The notes under the pieces are model-generated. The model was given only the letters and a program-made list of their open reading frames with translations. It did not search any database and was not told the origin of the DNA. A stretch of DNA of 15,032 bases from DASYVD01 sp050693035. GTDB taxonomy: Bacteria > Actinomycetota > UBA4738 > CALAEC01. Below are positions 5,888-13,001 of this stretch, piece by piece (within the stretch, counting starts at the first letter, position 1; each line of letters starts with the position of its first letter). A program made the translations under genes and the position numbers. Where the stretch lies: positions 1-15,032 of the forward strand of contig JBOGWB010000014.1 of assembly GCA_050693035.1 (NCBI GenBank), given 5' to 3'.

Positions 5888-7156
5888 CTACCGATCGCTG
5901 AGCCGGGCCGCGCCCGCGGTGCGCTCGTACCGGCCGGCCACCTCGCGGACCAGGCCACGGAGCTCCAGGGCCACCAGGACCGATAGGGTCTGGCCGATCG
6001 GAAGGCCGGTGTCCTGAGCCACGGCATCCACTGTCACCGCGTCCCCCGCCACGGCCTCGAGAGCCCTCCGCTCCATCGGCGACAGCAACCCGATAGCTCC
6101 CGGGACCTCACTGGCCGGTGCATTCCCTCGACCATCGGCCGCCTCGGGCCCGCCCACATGGAGTCCCGGGGCCTCGAAGCCGAGGACCTCGAGGACGTCC
6201 TCGGGCCCTCGTGCCAGCCACGCGCCGTCCCGGATGAGCAGGTGGGGAACGGCGGATAGCGGGCTCGTCACCGGGCCGGGGACCCCGAACACGTCGCGTC
6301 CGAGGTCCAGGGCGAACTCGGCCGTGATCATCGAACCGCTGCCCGGACCCCCCTCGACGACCACCACGGCCCGGCTGAGCCCCGCCACGAGCCGGTTCCG
6401 AGCCGGGAACCTCCAGGGGAGAGCGGGCGTTCCCGGGGGGTACTCAGAGAGTATGGCCCCAGCCGCCGTGATCTCCTGGATGAGACCCCGGTTGCTGGGA
6501 GGGTGAAAGACATCGATCCCCGAGCCAAGCACGGCGATGGTGGAGAACCGGCTCTCATCGGGCTGTTCGCCTGGTGCGCGGTCGGCCCTGGCATGGGGAT
6601 CCGAGGACAGGGCCCCCCGGTGGGCCGCCGCGTCGATCCCCAACGCGGCCCCGCTGACCACGGTGAGCCCGGCGGTGGCCAGACCGCCTCCCAGCCCCCG
6701 AGCGATCTCCCGACCGTAGGCCGAGCACCGCCGGGCCCCCACGACGGCAACAGCAGGAGGAGCCGGGGAGAGCATCCTGCCCACGACGAAGAGCGAGGCT
6801 GGGGGGTCGGGGAGGTCGAGGAGCTGGGGCGGATAGGCCTCCTCATCCGGGCACACCTGGCGGGCCCCGAGCCGAGTGAGGATGGCCCGGACAGCCTCCG
6901 GAGAGACCCCCGCCACTCGAGCTCGGTCACCGGAGCTCCCTGCCCGGCCCCGTCGGACCGCCGCGAGGCAACCCCGGGCGGAGCCCTCTGCCCACGCCAG
7001 CGCGTGGAGGCGTCGGGGGGTGAGACCGTCCAGGTGCGAGAGCACCAGGAGGGCATCTCGGTCGGACGCCCCCGACACGAAGTCGTCCGGCCAGCCTCGC
7101 GGTGGGAGCTCATCCCGGCCGGGAGATCCAGATCCTCGGCCCACCTCACGCGGCAC
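5888..7156 (-). CDS. dprA: DNA-processing protein DprA
   Basis: DprA binds incoming single-stranded DNA and loads RecA during natural transformation; it is also widespread in bacteria not known to be competent. The 422 residues comprise an N-terminal helical region (about 33-125) and the Rossmann-like DprA domain, with VVGARRCSAYGREIARGL from 138, SGAALGIDAAAH (168-179), GSGIDVFHPPSN (211-222), SEYPPGTPALPWRFPARNRLVAGLS (237-261) and VVEGGPGSGSMITAEFALDLGR after it. A C-terminal winged-helix domain covers about 355-412. Residues 181-204 look like an insertion of about 20 residues before the conserved 'TIAVLG' strand. The GTG at 7154-7156 has GGAGG 6 bases upstream and overlaps the end of comM by 11 bases. 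The first 30 residues are not conserved. Confidence 0.95.
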   Translation of the reverse strand: MPREVGRGSGSPGRDELPPRGWPDDFVSGASDRDALLVLSHLDGLTPRRLHALAWAEGSARGCLAAVRRGRAGSSGDRARVAGVSPEAVRAILTRLGARQVCPDEEAYPPQLLDLPDPPASLFVVGRMLSPAPPAVAVVGARRCSAYGREIARGLGGGLATAGLTVVSGAALGIDAAAHRGALSSDPHARADRAPGEQPDESRFSTIAVLGSGIDVFHPPSNRGLIQEITAAGAILSEYPPGTPALPWRFPARNRLVAGLSRAVVVVEGGPGSGSMITAEFALDLGRDVFGVPGPVTSPLSAVPHLLIRDGAWLARGPEDVLEVLGFEAPGLHVGGPEAADGRGNAPASEVPGAIGLLSPMERRALEAVAGDAVTVDAVAQDTGLPIGQTLSVLVALELRGLVREVAGRYERTAGAARLSDR

Positions 7157-8681
7157 CCGCGCCCTCCGATGGAGAGACTCGGCCGCGGAAGCTGAGAGCC
7201 TCGAGCAGATGGGGCAGGTCCACGGCGTCGGAACCCGAGAGATCCGCCACGGTCCGGGCGACCTTGAGGGCCCGGTCGAACCCCCGCCCGGTCAGCGAGT
7301 ATCGGTCCACCGCGTTCGCCAGCGCCGTCTCCGCGGCCGAGGTGAGTCCCGCCACCCGGCGGGCGATGGCCCCGGACATCTCGGCGTTGCAGCGGAACGG
7401 CAGGTCCCGGAATCGCCGCCGTTGGCGCTCCCGGGCTTCCTCCACGCGCCCTCGGATCGTGGCCGAGCTCTCGGCGAGCTCCGAGCCCAGGAGCTCGGCG
7501 CGCGAGAGCCGGGGGATCCGAAGGCGGATGTCGATCCGATCGAGGAGCGGGCCCGATAACCGCTGGCGATAGGACTCCACTCGATTGGGAAGGCACCGGC
7601 ATCGCCGCCGAGGGTCACCGTCGAAGCCACACGGGCATGGATTCGCCGCCGCGACGAGCGTGAAGCGCGCCGGGAACTCCACGGCCCCCGAGGCACGGAC
7701 CACGACCACCCGGCCGTCCTCGATCGGCTGGCGGAGACCCTCGAGGGCATCCCGCCGAAACTCGGTCACCTCGTCGAGGAACAGGACGCCGTGGCTGGCC
7801 AGACTGACCTCGCCCGGTCGGATGAGGCCCGACCCTCCGCCAAGGAGTCCCGCCGGCGAGATGGAGTGGTGTGGGCTCCGGAACGGACGGCGATCGACCA
7901 GGCCGATCCCCGTCCCGAGGAGGCCGGCAACCGAGTGGAGGCGGGTCACCTCAAGCTCCTCGTCCCTGGCCATGGCGGGGAGGATGGTCGGGAGCCGGCG
8001 GGCCAGCATGGTCTTCCCCGCTCCGGGGGATCCGACCATCAGGACGTTGTGGCCGCCCGCCGCGGCAACCTCCAGGGCCCGCCGGGCCTCCCCCTGGCCC
8101 CGCACCTCACCGAAGTCGACATCTGAGGGGAGGGACCGCGGCCCCGGCGGGGGCGGTGGAGCGGAGGTCCACTGTCCACGCAGATACTCGACCACCTTAG
8201 CCAGCGACGGCGCCCCCACCACCTCGATCCCTTCGACCAGGCCGGCCTCGGACGCGTTGGCCTCGGGCACCACGACGGCCCCCACCCCCGCCCTGGCCGC
8301 CGCGTCGGCCACCGCCAGGATCCCCGATGTCCGCACTATCGCCCCCCGCAGGGAGAGCTCACCCGCGAGGCTGCACCCCGCCAGGCGGTCCCGAGGCACC
8401 TGGGCGGTGGCCGCCAGCACGGCGATGGCGATGGGCAGATCGAACCCGGGGCCCTCCTTCCGGAGGTCGGCCGGGCTCAGGTTCACGGTCACCCTGCGCA
8501 GCGGCCACTCGAGACCGGAGTTCTCGACCGCGGGCCGAACCCGCTCCCGCGCGTCCTGGACCGCCGCCCCCGGCAGACCGGTCAGGTACAGGGCGGGAAG
8601 GCCCCGCCCGACGTGCGCCTCCACCGCCACCGGATATCCACGTATCCCCACCACGGCAACGGCATTTGCCCGGGCATACAC
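7146..8681 (-). CDS. comM: YifB/ComM family Mg-chelatase-like AAA+ ATPase
   Basis: At 511 residues this is full length for the family. ComM is a hexameric helicase that promotes branch migration when incoming DNA is integrated during transformation. Residues 1-165 form the N-terminal Lon-protease-like (ChlI) domain. A Pro-rich linker (175-180) follows. The AAA+ core has Walker A GSPGAGKT (217-224), Walker B FLDE (301-304), the family motif RPFRSPHHSIS, and a Cys cluster at C349, C351, C361 and C363 (NPCPCG, RCRC). The C-terminal Mg-chelatase lid contains LTGRGFDRALKVARTVADL. The GTG start is forced: an in-frame TAG lies three codons upstream. No Shine-Dalgarno precedes it; a TAGCAT box ends 6 bases upstream, so the message may be leaderless. 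The downstream dprA overlaps by 11 bases and works in the same pathway. Confidence 0.95.
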   Translation of the reverse strand: MYARANAVAVVGIRGYPVAVEAHVGRGLPALYLTGLPGAAVQDARERVRPAVENSGLEWPLRRVTVNLSPADLRKEGPGFDLPIAIAVLAATAQVPRDRLAGCSLAGELSLRGAIVRTSGILAVADAAARAGVGAVVVPEANASEAGLVEGIEVVGAPSLAKVVEYLRGQWTSAPPPPPGPRSLPSDVDFGEVRGQGEARRALEVAAAGGHNVLMVGSPGAGKTMLARRLPTILPAMARDEELEVTRLHSVAGLLGTGIGLVDRRPFRSPHHSISPAGLLGGGSGLIRPGEVSLASHGVLFLDEVTEFRRDALEGLRQPIEDGRVVVVRASGAVEFPARFTLVAAANPCPCGFDGDPRRRCRCLPNRVESYRQRLSGPLLDRIDIRLRIPRLSRAELLGSELAESSATIRGRVEEARERQRRRFRDLPFRCNAEMSGAIARRVAGLTSAAETALANAVDRYSLTGRGFDRALKVARTVADLSGSDAVDLPHLLEALSFRGRVSPSEGAGAA

Positions 8682-8687
8682 GCGGCG

Positions 8688-8693
8688 ATGCTA
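8688..8693 (-). promoter_or_regulatory. Candidate -10 box of comM (possibly leaderless)
   Basis: The minus strand reads GCTAGCAT, containing TAGCAT. It ends 6 bases before the comM GTG and lies in the 41-base gap after yraN. With no Shine-Dalgarno and an in-frame stop inside the box, transcription probably starts at the GTG itself. There is no clear -35 box. Confidence 0.4.
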
Positions 8694-8722
8694 GCGGCGA
8701 GGGGTGACACGCCGGCGGCTGG

Positions 8723-9100
8723 TCAGAAGGCGTCTTCGAAGACGTGGACGTCCGCGCGGCCGTCCGGGCGCAGCAGGACGCTGGCCACGTCGAAACGGTA
8801 GGAAGAGGCGCCGAGGCCTTGGGACCTGATGAACGCCTCGGCGAGGGAACGTACCCGCCGTTGCTTCGAGGCGCTCACCGCCTCGTAGGGACCCCCGAGC
8901 ACGGTGGAGGTTCGGGCCTTCACCTCGCAGAACACCACGACGCCCCGAGTCGCAACCACCAGATCGAGCTCACCCAGCGGACATCGCCAGTTTCGGGCGA
9001 GCAGCCGATAGCCACGCCGCCGGTAGGCCACCCAGGCGGCGCGCTCGCCGGACAGACCGAGTCTGGCTCGCGGCACGGGATGGTTGGACTGCACAGCCAC
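8723..9100 (-). CDS. yraN: YraN family (UPF0102) nuclease-like protein
   Basis: This small conserved protein of about 125 residues has a restriction-endonuclease-like fold. The core motifs are RRGYRLLARNWRCPLGELDLV (E44 and D46) and VVFCEVKAR (E59 and K61), which together form a PD-(D/E)XK-type site. SASKQRRVRSLAEAFI and YRFDVASVL complete the family pattern. Its cellular role is not established. The family is usually found beside rnhB and comM, as here. The start is uncertain: GTG at 9098-9100 is the most upstream choice, GTGs at codons 3 and 9 are alternatives, and none has a good Shine-Dalgarno. It follows the DUF2469 gene by 63 bases. Confidence 0.9.
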   Translation of the reverse strand: MAVQSNHPVPRARLGLSGERAAWVAYRRRGYRLLARNWRCPLGELDLVVATRGVVVFCEVKARTSTVLGGPYEAVSASKQRRVRSLAEAFIRSQGLGASSYRFDVASVLLRPDGRADVHVFEDAF

Positions 9101-9163
9101 AGCATCGCGGCGGGCACCGACACGAAACGCGGCGTCTGGGAGCGGCGGTTGGAACCCCGGCCT

Positions 9164-9487
9164 CTACGGGATGAGTTCGTCCGGCAGCGTCCCACCGCCG
9201 GGCATCTCGTCGTCCTTCCGGGCGATCTCCTCGATGTTCACGTCGCGCTGGGTGAGGACCCGGACCTTCGCCACGAACCTCCCCGTCCGGTGCATGTCCC
9301 ATACCCAGGCGTCGGCGAGGTCGAGCTCGACCCACGCGTCGGACCGAGTCACCTTCACCTCGTTGGCGAGATAGAAGCGCCGCTCGGTCTCCACGACGTA
9401 CCGGAACATCCCCAGCACGTCCCGGTACTCCCGGTAGAGCTGGAGCTCTGCCTCGGTCTCGTATCGCTCGATGTCCTCGGAGCTCAT
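9164..9487 (-). CDS. DUF2469 family protein
   Basis: This 107-residue protein belongs to a conserved actinobacterial family of unknown function. The matching stretches are MSSEDIERYETEAELQLYREY, VLGMFRYVVETERRFYLANEV and WVELDLADAWVWDM, followed by RFVAKVRVLTQRDVNIEEI. It is acidic, with no signal peptide or membrane segment, so it is probably cytoplasmic. The ATG directly abuts the TAG stop of rnhB with no gap, and there is no separate Shine-Dalgarno, so translation is probably coupled to rnhB. Its constant position between rnhB and yraN in Actinobacteria is the main clue to organism type here. Confidence 0.92.
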   Translation of the reverse strand: MSSEDIERYETEAELQLYREYRDVLGMFRYVVETERRFYLANEVKVTRSDAWVELDLADAWVWDMHRTGRFVAKVRVLTQRDVNIEEIARKDDEMPGGGTLPDELIP

Positions 9488-10282
9488 CTAGATCAGTATG
9501 CGCTCATCCGCCGACAGCGCGTCGGCCTCCCCCGGTGGCCGTTCGGGCTCCCGCCCCTGCCCGGACTCGTCCTCCTCGACCACCACGCTCTCCAGGGGCC
9601 ATTCGGCGACCATCTCCCGAGGCAGGACCCGGGTCGCCGATACCCGTCCCCCAGCCGTGGCCACGGTGGCCTCGGCCACCCCCTTGAACGACCGCCGGTG
9701 GATGGGGCTCGGCCCGAACCGGAAGAGCGCCTCCCAGTGGGCGGCGGTGCCGTACCCCCGGTTGGTGTCGAAACCGTACTGAGGGAACCTCCGGGCGTAT
9801 CGGGTCATGGTTCGGTCCCGGGTCACCTTGGCCACGACCGACGCCGCGGCCACCGACGCGGTGACCATGTCCCCCTTCCGCATGCCGAGGCTCGGCACCG
9901 GCAGACGGGGGACGGGGAAGCCGTCGGTCAGGATGTACTCCGGGCGCAGGGGCAGCCGGGTGAGCGCTCGTCGAAGGAGCCGCAGGTTGGTCCGGTGCAA
10001 CCCGGAACGGTCGATCCTTCCGGGGGTGGCCCGGCACACCGCGACGGCCACGGCCTCCTCCCTGATCCGGGCGTACATCCGGTCTCGCTGCAGAGGGGTC
10101 AGAAGCTTGGAGTCCTCCAGGCCCTCGGGATCGAAGCCCTCGGGGAGAACCACGGCTGCGGCCACGAGCGGCCCGGCGAGGGCTCCTCGGCCGGCCTCGT
10201 CGACCCCCGCGACGACGCGGAACCCGGCGCCACGGAGCCGGCGCTCGTAGTGATCGATCTCCTTCAGTCGCCGGACAGCCAC
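9488..10282 (-). CDS. rnhB: Ribonuclease HII
   Basis: RNase HII cuts RNA in RNA-DNA hybrids and at single ribonucleotides left in DNA. The 264 residues show the signature GVDEAGRGALAGPLVAAAVVL with D28 and E29, LEDSKLL, LTDGF with D120, and SVVAKVTRDRTM, which carries the remaining acidic residue. GFDTNRGYGTAAH and GPSPIHRRSF follow, as is usual in actinobacterial enzymes. Past residue 210 there is a tail of about 50 mostly charged residues outside the core fold. The GTG at 10280-10282 lies inside the end of lepB, with a 19-base overlap and no good Shine-Dalgarno, so translation is probably coupled. The downstream DUF2469 gene abuts its stop. Confidence 0.95.
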   Translation of the reverse strand: MAVRRLKEIDHYERRLRGAGFRVVAGVDEAGRGALAGPLVAAAVVLPEGFDPEGLEDSKLLTPLQRDRMYARIREEAVAVAVCRATPGRIDRSGLHRTNLRLLRRALTRLPLRPEYILTDGFPVPRLPVPSLGMRKGDMVTASVAAASVVAKVTRDRTMTRYARRFPQYGFDTNRGYGTAAHWEALFRFGPSPIHRRSFKGVAEATVATAGGRVSATRVLPREMVAEWPLESVVVEEDESGQGREPERPPGEADALSADERILI

Positions 10283-11058
10283 ACGAAGTTCGAGGGCGGC
10301 CAGATGATGATGAACGCCCTCCCCACCACCTTACCCCTGGGGACTTGGCCCAGCGCGGAGCGGGAATCCTGTGAGTTCGCACGGTTGTCACCCATCACGA
10401 ACAGGTGGCCGGGACGGACCTTGACCGGACCGTCGTCCGAGAGATCGCGTTCCTCGTTGAGATAGGGCTCCTCGATCCGCTTCCCGTCCACATACACCCG
10501 CCCCCCGGTGACCTCGATCGTCTCGCCGGGAAGACCGATCACGCGCTTGATGAAGTCCTTCTCTGGGTCGGTGGACACTCCCACTCCCTCGATGATCCAG
10601 TGCCAGAAGGCGGACAGAGGGTTCCGATCCGGCTCGTCGAGTCGGGGATTCTCGAACACGATGATCTCCCCTCGCCGCGGCTCCCGGAAGGCGTAGGTGA
10701 ACTTGTTCACCAGCACGCGGTCTCCCACCAGCAGGGTGGGGTCCATCGACTGCGAGGGGATGTAGAACGCCTGGACAAGGAAGGTCTTGATGAGAAGCGC
10801 CAAGACGAACGCAATCAGGATGAGGCCGGGAAGCTCACGGAAGAACGCCAGCGGGCCGGAAGGCTTGGCGCGTTCCGAGCGCCGGTGCCTTCCGGGAGCC
10901 GGTCGTTCGAGCGGCTCGTCGCGGCCGTCCCTGGAGGGCCTGGCCACCGGCTGAGCGGCGGGCTGTTCGCCTTCACGGGGAGCGAGCTCGGACCCTACCG
11001 GTGCGGGGTTCTCGTTCGCGGCCGGGAGGCGGTCGCCCGATCGCCGGGCCTCCCCCAT
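10264..11058 (-). CDS. lepB: Signal peptidase I
   Basis: This membrane serine protease removes signal peptides from exported proteins. The 264 residues begin with a cytoplasmic, charged, low-complexity region of about 70 residues. One transmembrane segment follows (about 76-96). The catalytic domain carries Ser104 in YIPSQSMDPTL, Lys171 in DFIKRVIGLPGE and the box GDNRANSQDSR (223-233). A single membrane anchor and long cytoplasmic N-terminus are common in actinobacterial enzymes. The ATG at 11056-11058 lies 2 bases after the rplS stop, with GAGGG within the end of rplS serving as a likely ribosome-binding site. Confidence 0.96.
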   Translation of the reverse strand: MGEARRSGDRLPAANENPAPVGSELAPREGEQPAAQPVARPSRDGRDEPLERPAPGRHRRSERAKPSGPLAFFRELPGLILIAFVLALLIKTFLVQAFYIPSQSMDPTLLVGDRVLVNKFTYAFREPRRGEIIVFENPRLDEPDRNPLSAFWHWIIEGVGVSTDPEKDFIKRVIGLPGETIEVTGGRVYVDGKRIEEPYLNEERDLSDDGPVKVRPGHLFVMGDNRANSQDSRSALGQVPRGKVVGRAFIIIWPPSNFVWLSGD

Positions 11059-11060
11059 CC

Positions 11061-11459
11061 CTAGCCCTCGTCCTCCGCCGGCTCCGACTCCGTCTTCGTG
11101 GTCGCGGTGACCTGAGGTTCCCTGAGTTCCTTGATCCGGGCCGCTTTCCCGCGGCGCTGACGCAAGTAGTACAGCTTGGCCCGACGCACGTCACCCTTGC
11201 TTGCTACCTCGATCTTGGCGATGGTCGGGGAGTGCAGCGGGAAGGTCCGCTCGACGCCCACGCCGAACGAGACCTTCCGAACCGTAAAGGTCTCCCGGAG
11301 GCCGCCGCCACGGCGCCGGATCACCACTCCCTGGAACACCTGGATACGCTCCCGCCCCGCCTCGACCACCCGAACGTGCACCTTGACGGTGTCTCCTGGG
11401 CGGAAGTCGGGCAGGTCGTCACGTAGGCGTGGCGTTTCGACGAGATCGGTTCTGTTCAC
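11061..11459 (-). CDS. rplS: 50S ribosomal protein L19
   Basis: L19 sits at the interface of the 50S and 30S subunits. The 132 residues are slightly longer than usual because of an acidic tail of about 15 residues (KTESEPAEDEG). Conserved stretches are FRPGDTVKVHVRVVEAGRERIQVFQGVVI, FTVRKVSFGVGVERTFPLHSP and KGDVRRAKLYYLRQRRGKAARI. The GTG at 11457-11459 has AAGGG 7 bases upstream. It is separated from trmD by 89 bases holding a candidate promoter, so it can probably be transcribed apart from the rpsP-trmD unit. lepB follows at 2 bases. Confidence 0.96.
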   Translation of the reverse strand: MNRTDLVETPRLRDDLPDFRPGDTVKVHVRVVEAGRERIQVFQGVVIRRRGGGLRETFTVRKVSFGVGVERTFPLHSPTIAKIEVASKGDVRRAKLYYLRQRRGKAARIKELREPQVTATTKTESEPAEDEG

Positions 11460-11498
11460 GGAAGACCCTTCGAAGATCCCTCGGTCGGGCGGGGGGTC

Positions 11499-11507
11499 AT
11501 GATAGCA
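11499..11507 (-). promoter_or_regulatory. Candidate rplS promoter, extended -10 box
   Basis: The minus strand reads TGCTATCAT, a near-consensus extended -10, in the trmD-rplS gap (11460-11548). The RNA would start near 11492, giving a leader of about 33 bases that includes the Shine-Dalgarno. There is no clear -35 box. The remaining gap, nearer trmD, has only a weak GC-rich stem and no convincing terminator. Confidence 0.45.
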
Positions 11508-11548
11508 CCTCGTTCACTCATTTCGGTCCTGGCCCGGCCGAGCCCCGC

Positions 11549-12226
11549 TCAGTCCTCCGGCGGCAGCAGGTCCGGGCGGTTCCGCCGGGTCTTCTCCAGC
11601 GCTGCGCGGCGTCGCCACTCGGCGATGCGGCCGTGGTCTCCGGAAAGCAGGACCTCGGGCACCGCCAGGCCCCGGAACTCGCGGGGCCGCGTGTAGTGAG
11701 GATGGTCCAGCAGGCCCTCCTCGAACGACTCCTGGCGGAGCGATTCTTCTGTCCCGACGACGCCTGGGACGAGCCGGCTCACCGAGTCCAGCACCACCAG
11801 GGCGGGGATCTCGCCGCCGGACAGGACGTAGTCGCCGATGGAGATCTCCTCGGCGGGAAGGCCCTCCACCACGCGCTCGTCCGCGCCCTCGTACCGCCCG
11901 CACAACAGGACCAACCAGGGCTCCCGGGAAAGCTCGCGAACCAGGGACTGATCGAGGCGGCGGCCCGCAGGAGAGAGCAGGATGACCCGATTGAGCCCCT
12001 CTTCCAGAGACTCGACCGCGCGGAACAGCGGCTCAGCCTTGAGGACCATCCCGGGCCCGCCTCCGAACGGTTCGTCGTCGACCTGCCGGTGGGGATCGGT
12101 GGCGAAATCGCGGAGGTCGTGGATCCTCACGTCGACCAGGCCCGCCTCGACCGCCTTCCCCAGCAGGCTTTCCCGAAGAGGCCCTTCGAAGATGCCCGGG
12201 AAGATTGTGAAGATGTCGACGCGCAT
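11549..12226 (-). CDS. trmD: tRNA (guanine-37-N1)-methyltransferase
   Basis: TrmD methylates G37 next to the anticodon using S-adenosylmethionine and prevents +1 frameshifting. The 225 residues belong to the SPOUT class. DIFTIFPGIFEGPLRESLLGKA starts the protein. DDEPFGGGPGMVLK (50-63), LLCGRYEGADERV (107-119) and ISIGDYVLSGGEIPALVVLDSVSRL (128-152) build the trefoil knot that holds the methyl donor. HYTRPREFRGLAVPEVLLSGDHGRI (from 177) continues into the tRNA-binding C-terminal domain, which is shorter than in E. coli. R151 aligns with catalytic Arg154 of E. coli. The residue I align with Asp169 is Glu166. The ATG lies 23 bases after the rimM stop with a weak Shine-Dalgarno. Confidence 0.96.
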   Translation of the reverse strand: MRVDIFTIFPGIFEGPLRESLLGKAVEAGLVDVRIHDLRDFATDPHRQVDDEPFGGGPGMVLKAEPLFRAVESLEEGLNRVILLSPAGRRLDQSLVRELSREPWLVLLCGRYEGADERVVEGLPAEEISIGDYVLSGGEIPALVVLDSVSRLVPGVVGTEESLRQESFEEGLLDHPHYTRPREFRGLAVPEVLLSGDHGRIAEWRRRAALEKTRRNRPDLLPPED

Positions 12227-12249
12227 CGATCCGCCCCCGCCGGCCGGCT

Positions 12250-12774
12250 TCAGGGCTCCATCGGGTCGTCGAGAAGGCCGGGGATCTCCTTGATCACGAT
12301 CCGGCCTCCCGGAAGATCCACCGCGGCCACCACCTGTCGGAGCGCCGGAACCAGGAGGTCGCCTCCCTCCCCCTCGACCACCCAGATGTCGTTCGCCTGG
12401 TTGTGGAGGACCTCCCGGACCCGCCCGAGGGATCGGCCGTCATCCGTGGTGACCTCCAGCCCGACCACCTGGTGAACCCAGAACCGGTCCGCCTCGGAGA
12501 GGGGCGGGGCCTGGGCGGAGTCCACGAGAAGCACCTGCCCGCGGATCGCGTCGGCCTCGCCACGGCCTCCCACCTCGCGAAACCGAACCAGCAGACGACC
12601 GTGGTGGGGCCCGCGTACGGAATCAACGGTGAGCTCTCGCCGGCCGTCGGGGCCGAGGAGGAGAACCGAACCCGGCTGGAAACGCGATTCGACTTCGGTG
12701 AGCGGCCGGACGGCGACCTCCCCCTTCACCCCGTGGGCCCGGGTGATCAGGCCCACGGCGAGGAGCTCCTTCAC
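12250..12774 (-). CDS. rimM: Ribosome maturation factor RimM
   Basis: RimM helps the head of the 30S subunit to mature and binds S19. The 174 residues comprise an N-terminal RimM beta-barrel (about 4-88: VGLITRAHGVKGEVAVRPLTE, GRLLVRFREVGGRGEADAIRGQVLLV) and a C-terminal PRC barrel (about 97-167: FWVHQVVGLEVTTDDGRSLGRV, DIWVVEGEGGDLLVPA). The GTG at 12772-12774 overlaps the khpA stop as GTGA. An AAGGAG lies in codons 2-3, so a second GTG at codon 7 would also have a good Shine-Dalgarno. That shorter form would lose the first beta-strand, so I keep the longer start. Confidence 0.95.
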   Translation of the reverse strand: MKELLAVGLITRAHGVKGEVAVRPLTEVESRFQPGSVLLLGPDGRRELTVDSVRGPHHGRLLVRFREVGGRGEADAIRGQVLLVDSAQAPPLSEADRFWVHQVVGLEVTTDDGRSLGRVREVLHNQANDIWVVEGEGGDLLVPALRQVVAAVDLPGGRIVIKEIPGLLDDPMEP

Positions 12775-13001
12775 TCGACGATCTCGACGAGCGTGCTGAT
12801 TCCCTGGCGGGTGCCGGCGGCCCGCACGATGCTTCGGAGGGCCCGCGCCGTTCGGCCCCCCTTGCCGATGACCTTGCCCATGTCGTCAGGGGCCACCCGG
12901 AGCTGGAGGATCACCGAGCGTTCTCCCTCGACCTCGGTGACCTCCACGGCGTCCGGTTCGTCGACCAGATGCCGGGCCAGGTACTCGAGGACCTCCTTCA
13001 C
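12771..13001 (-). CDS. khpA: KH-domain RNA-binding protein KhpA
   Basis: This 76-residue single KH-domain protein belongs to the KhpA (YlqC) family, small RNA chaperones that pair with KhpB and are tied to cell-division and elongation control in some Gram-positives. MKEVLEYLARHLVDEPDAVEV is the usual N-terminus. The GxxG loop is in MGKVIGKGGRTARALRSIV (GKGG at 46-49). It lies between rpsP and rimM, its usual place in Actinobacteria and Firmicutes. It overlaps both neighbours by 4 bases (GTGA junctions), so translation is probably coupled through the three genes. Confidence 0.94.
   Translation of the reverse strand: MKEVLEYLARHLVDEPDAVEVTEVEGERSVILQLRVAPDDMGKVIGKGGRTARALRSIVRAAGTRQGISTLVEIVE

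Noticed and set aside
7550..7562. CCCGATAA on the plus strand as a WhiG/FliA-type -10 element
   Set aside because: It lies inside the comM coding region on the strand with no genes and has no TAAA box at the required distance.
8744..10465. A 573-codon open frame on the plus strand opposite yraN, DUF2469, rnhB and lepB
   Set aside because: Its product is rich in His, Pro, Arg and Gly with no domain, and the opposite strand carries four clearly conserved genes. Long antisense frames are expected in DNA this GC-rich.
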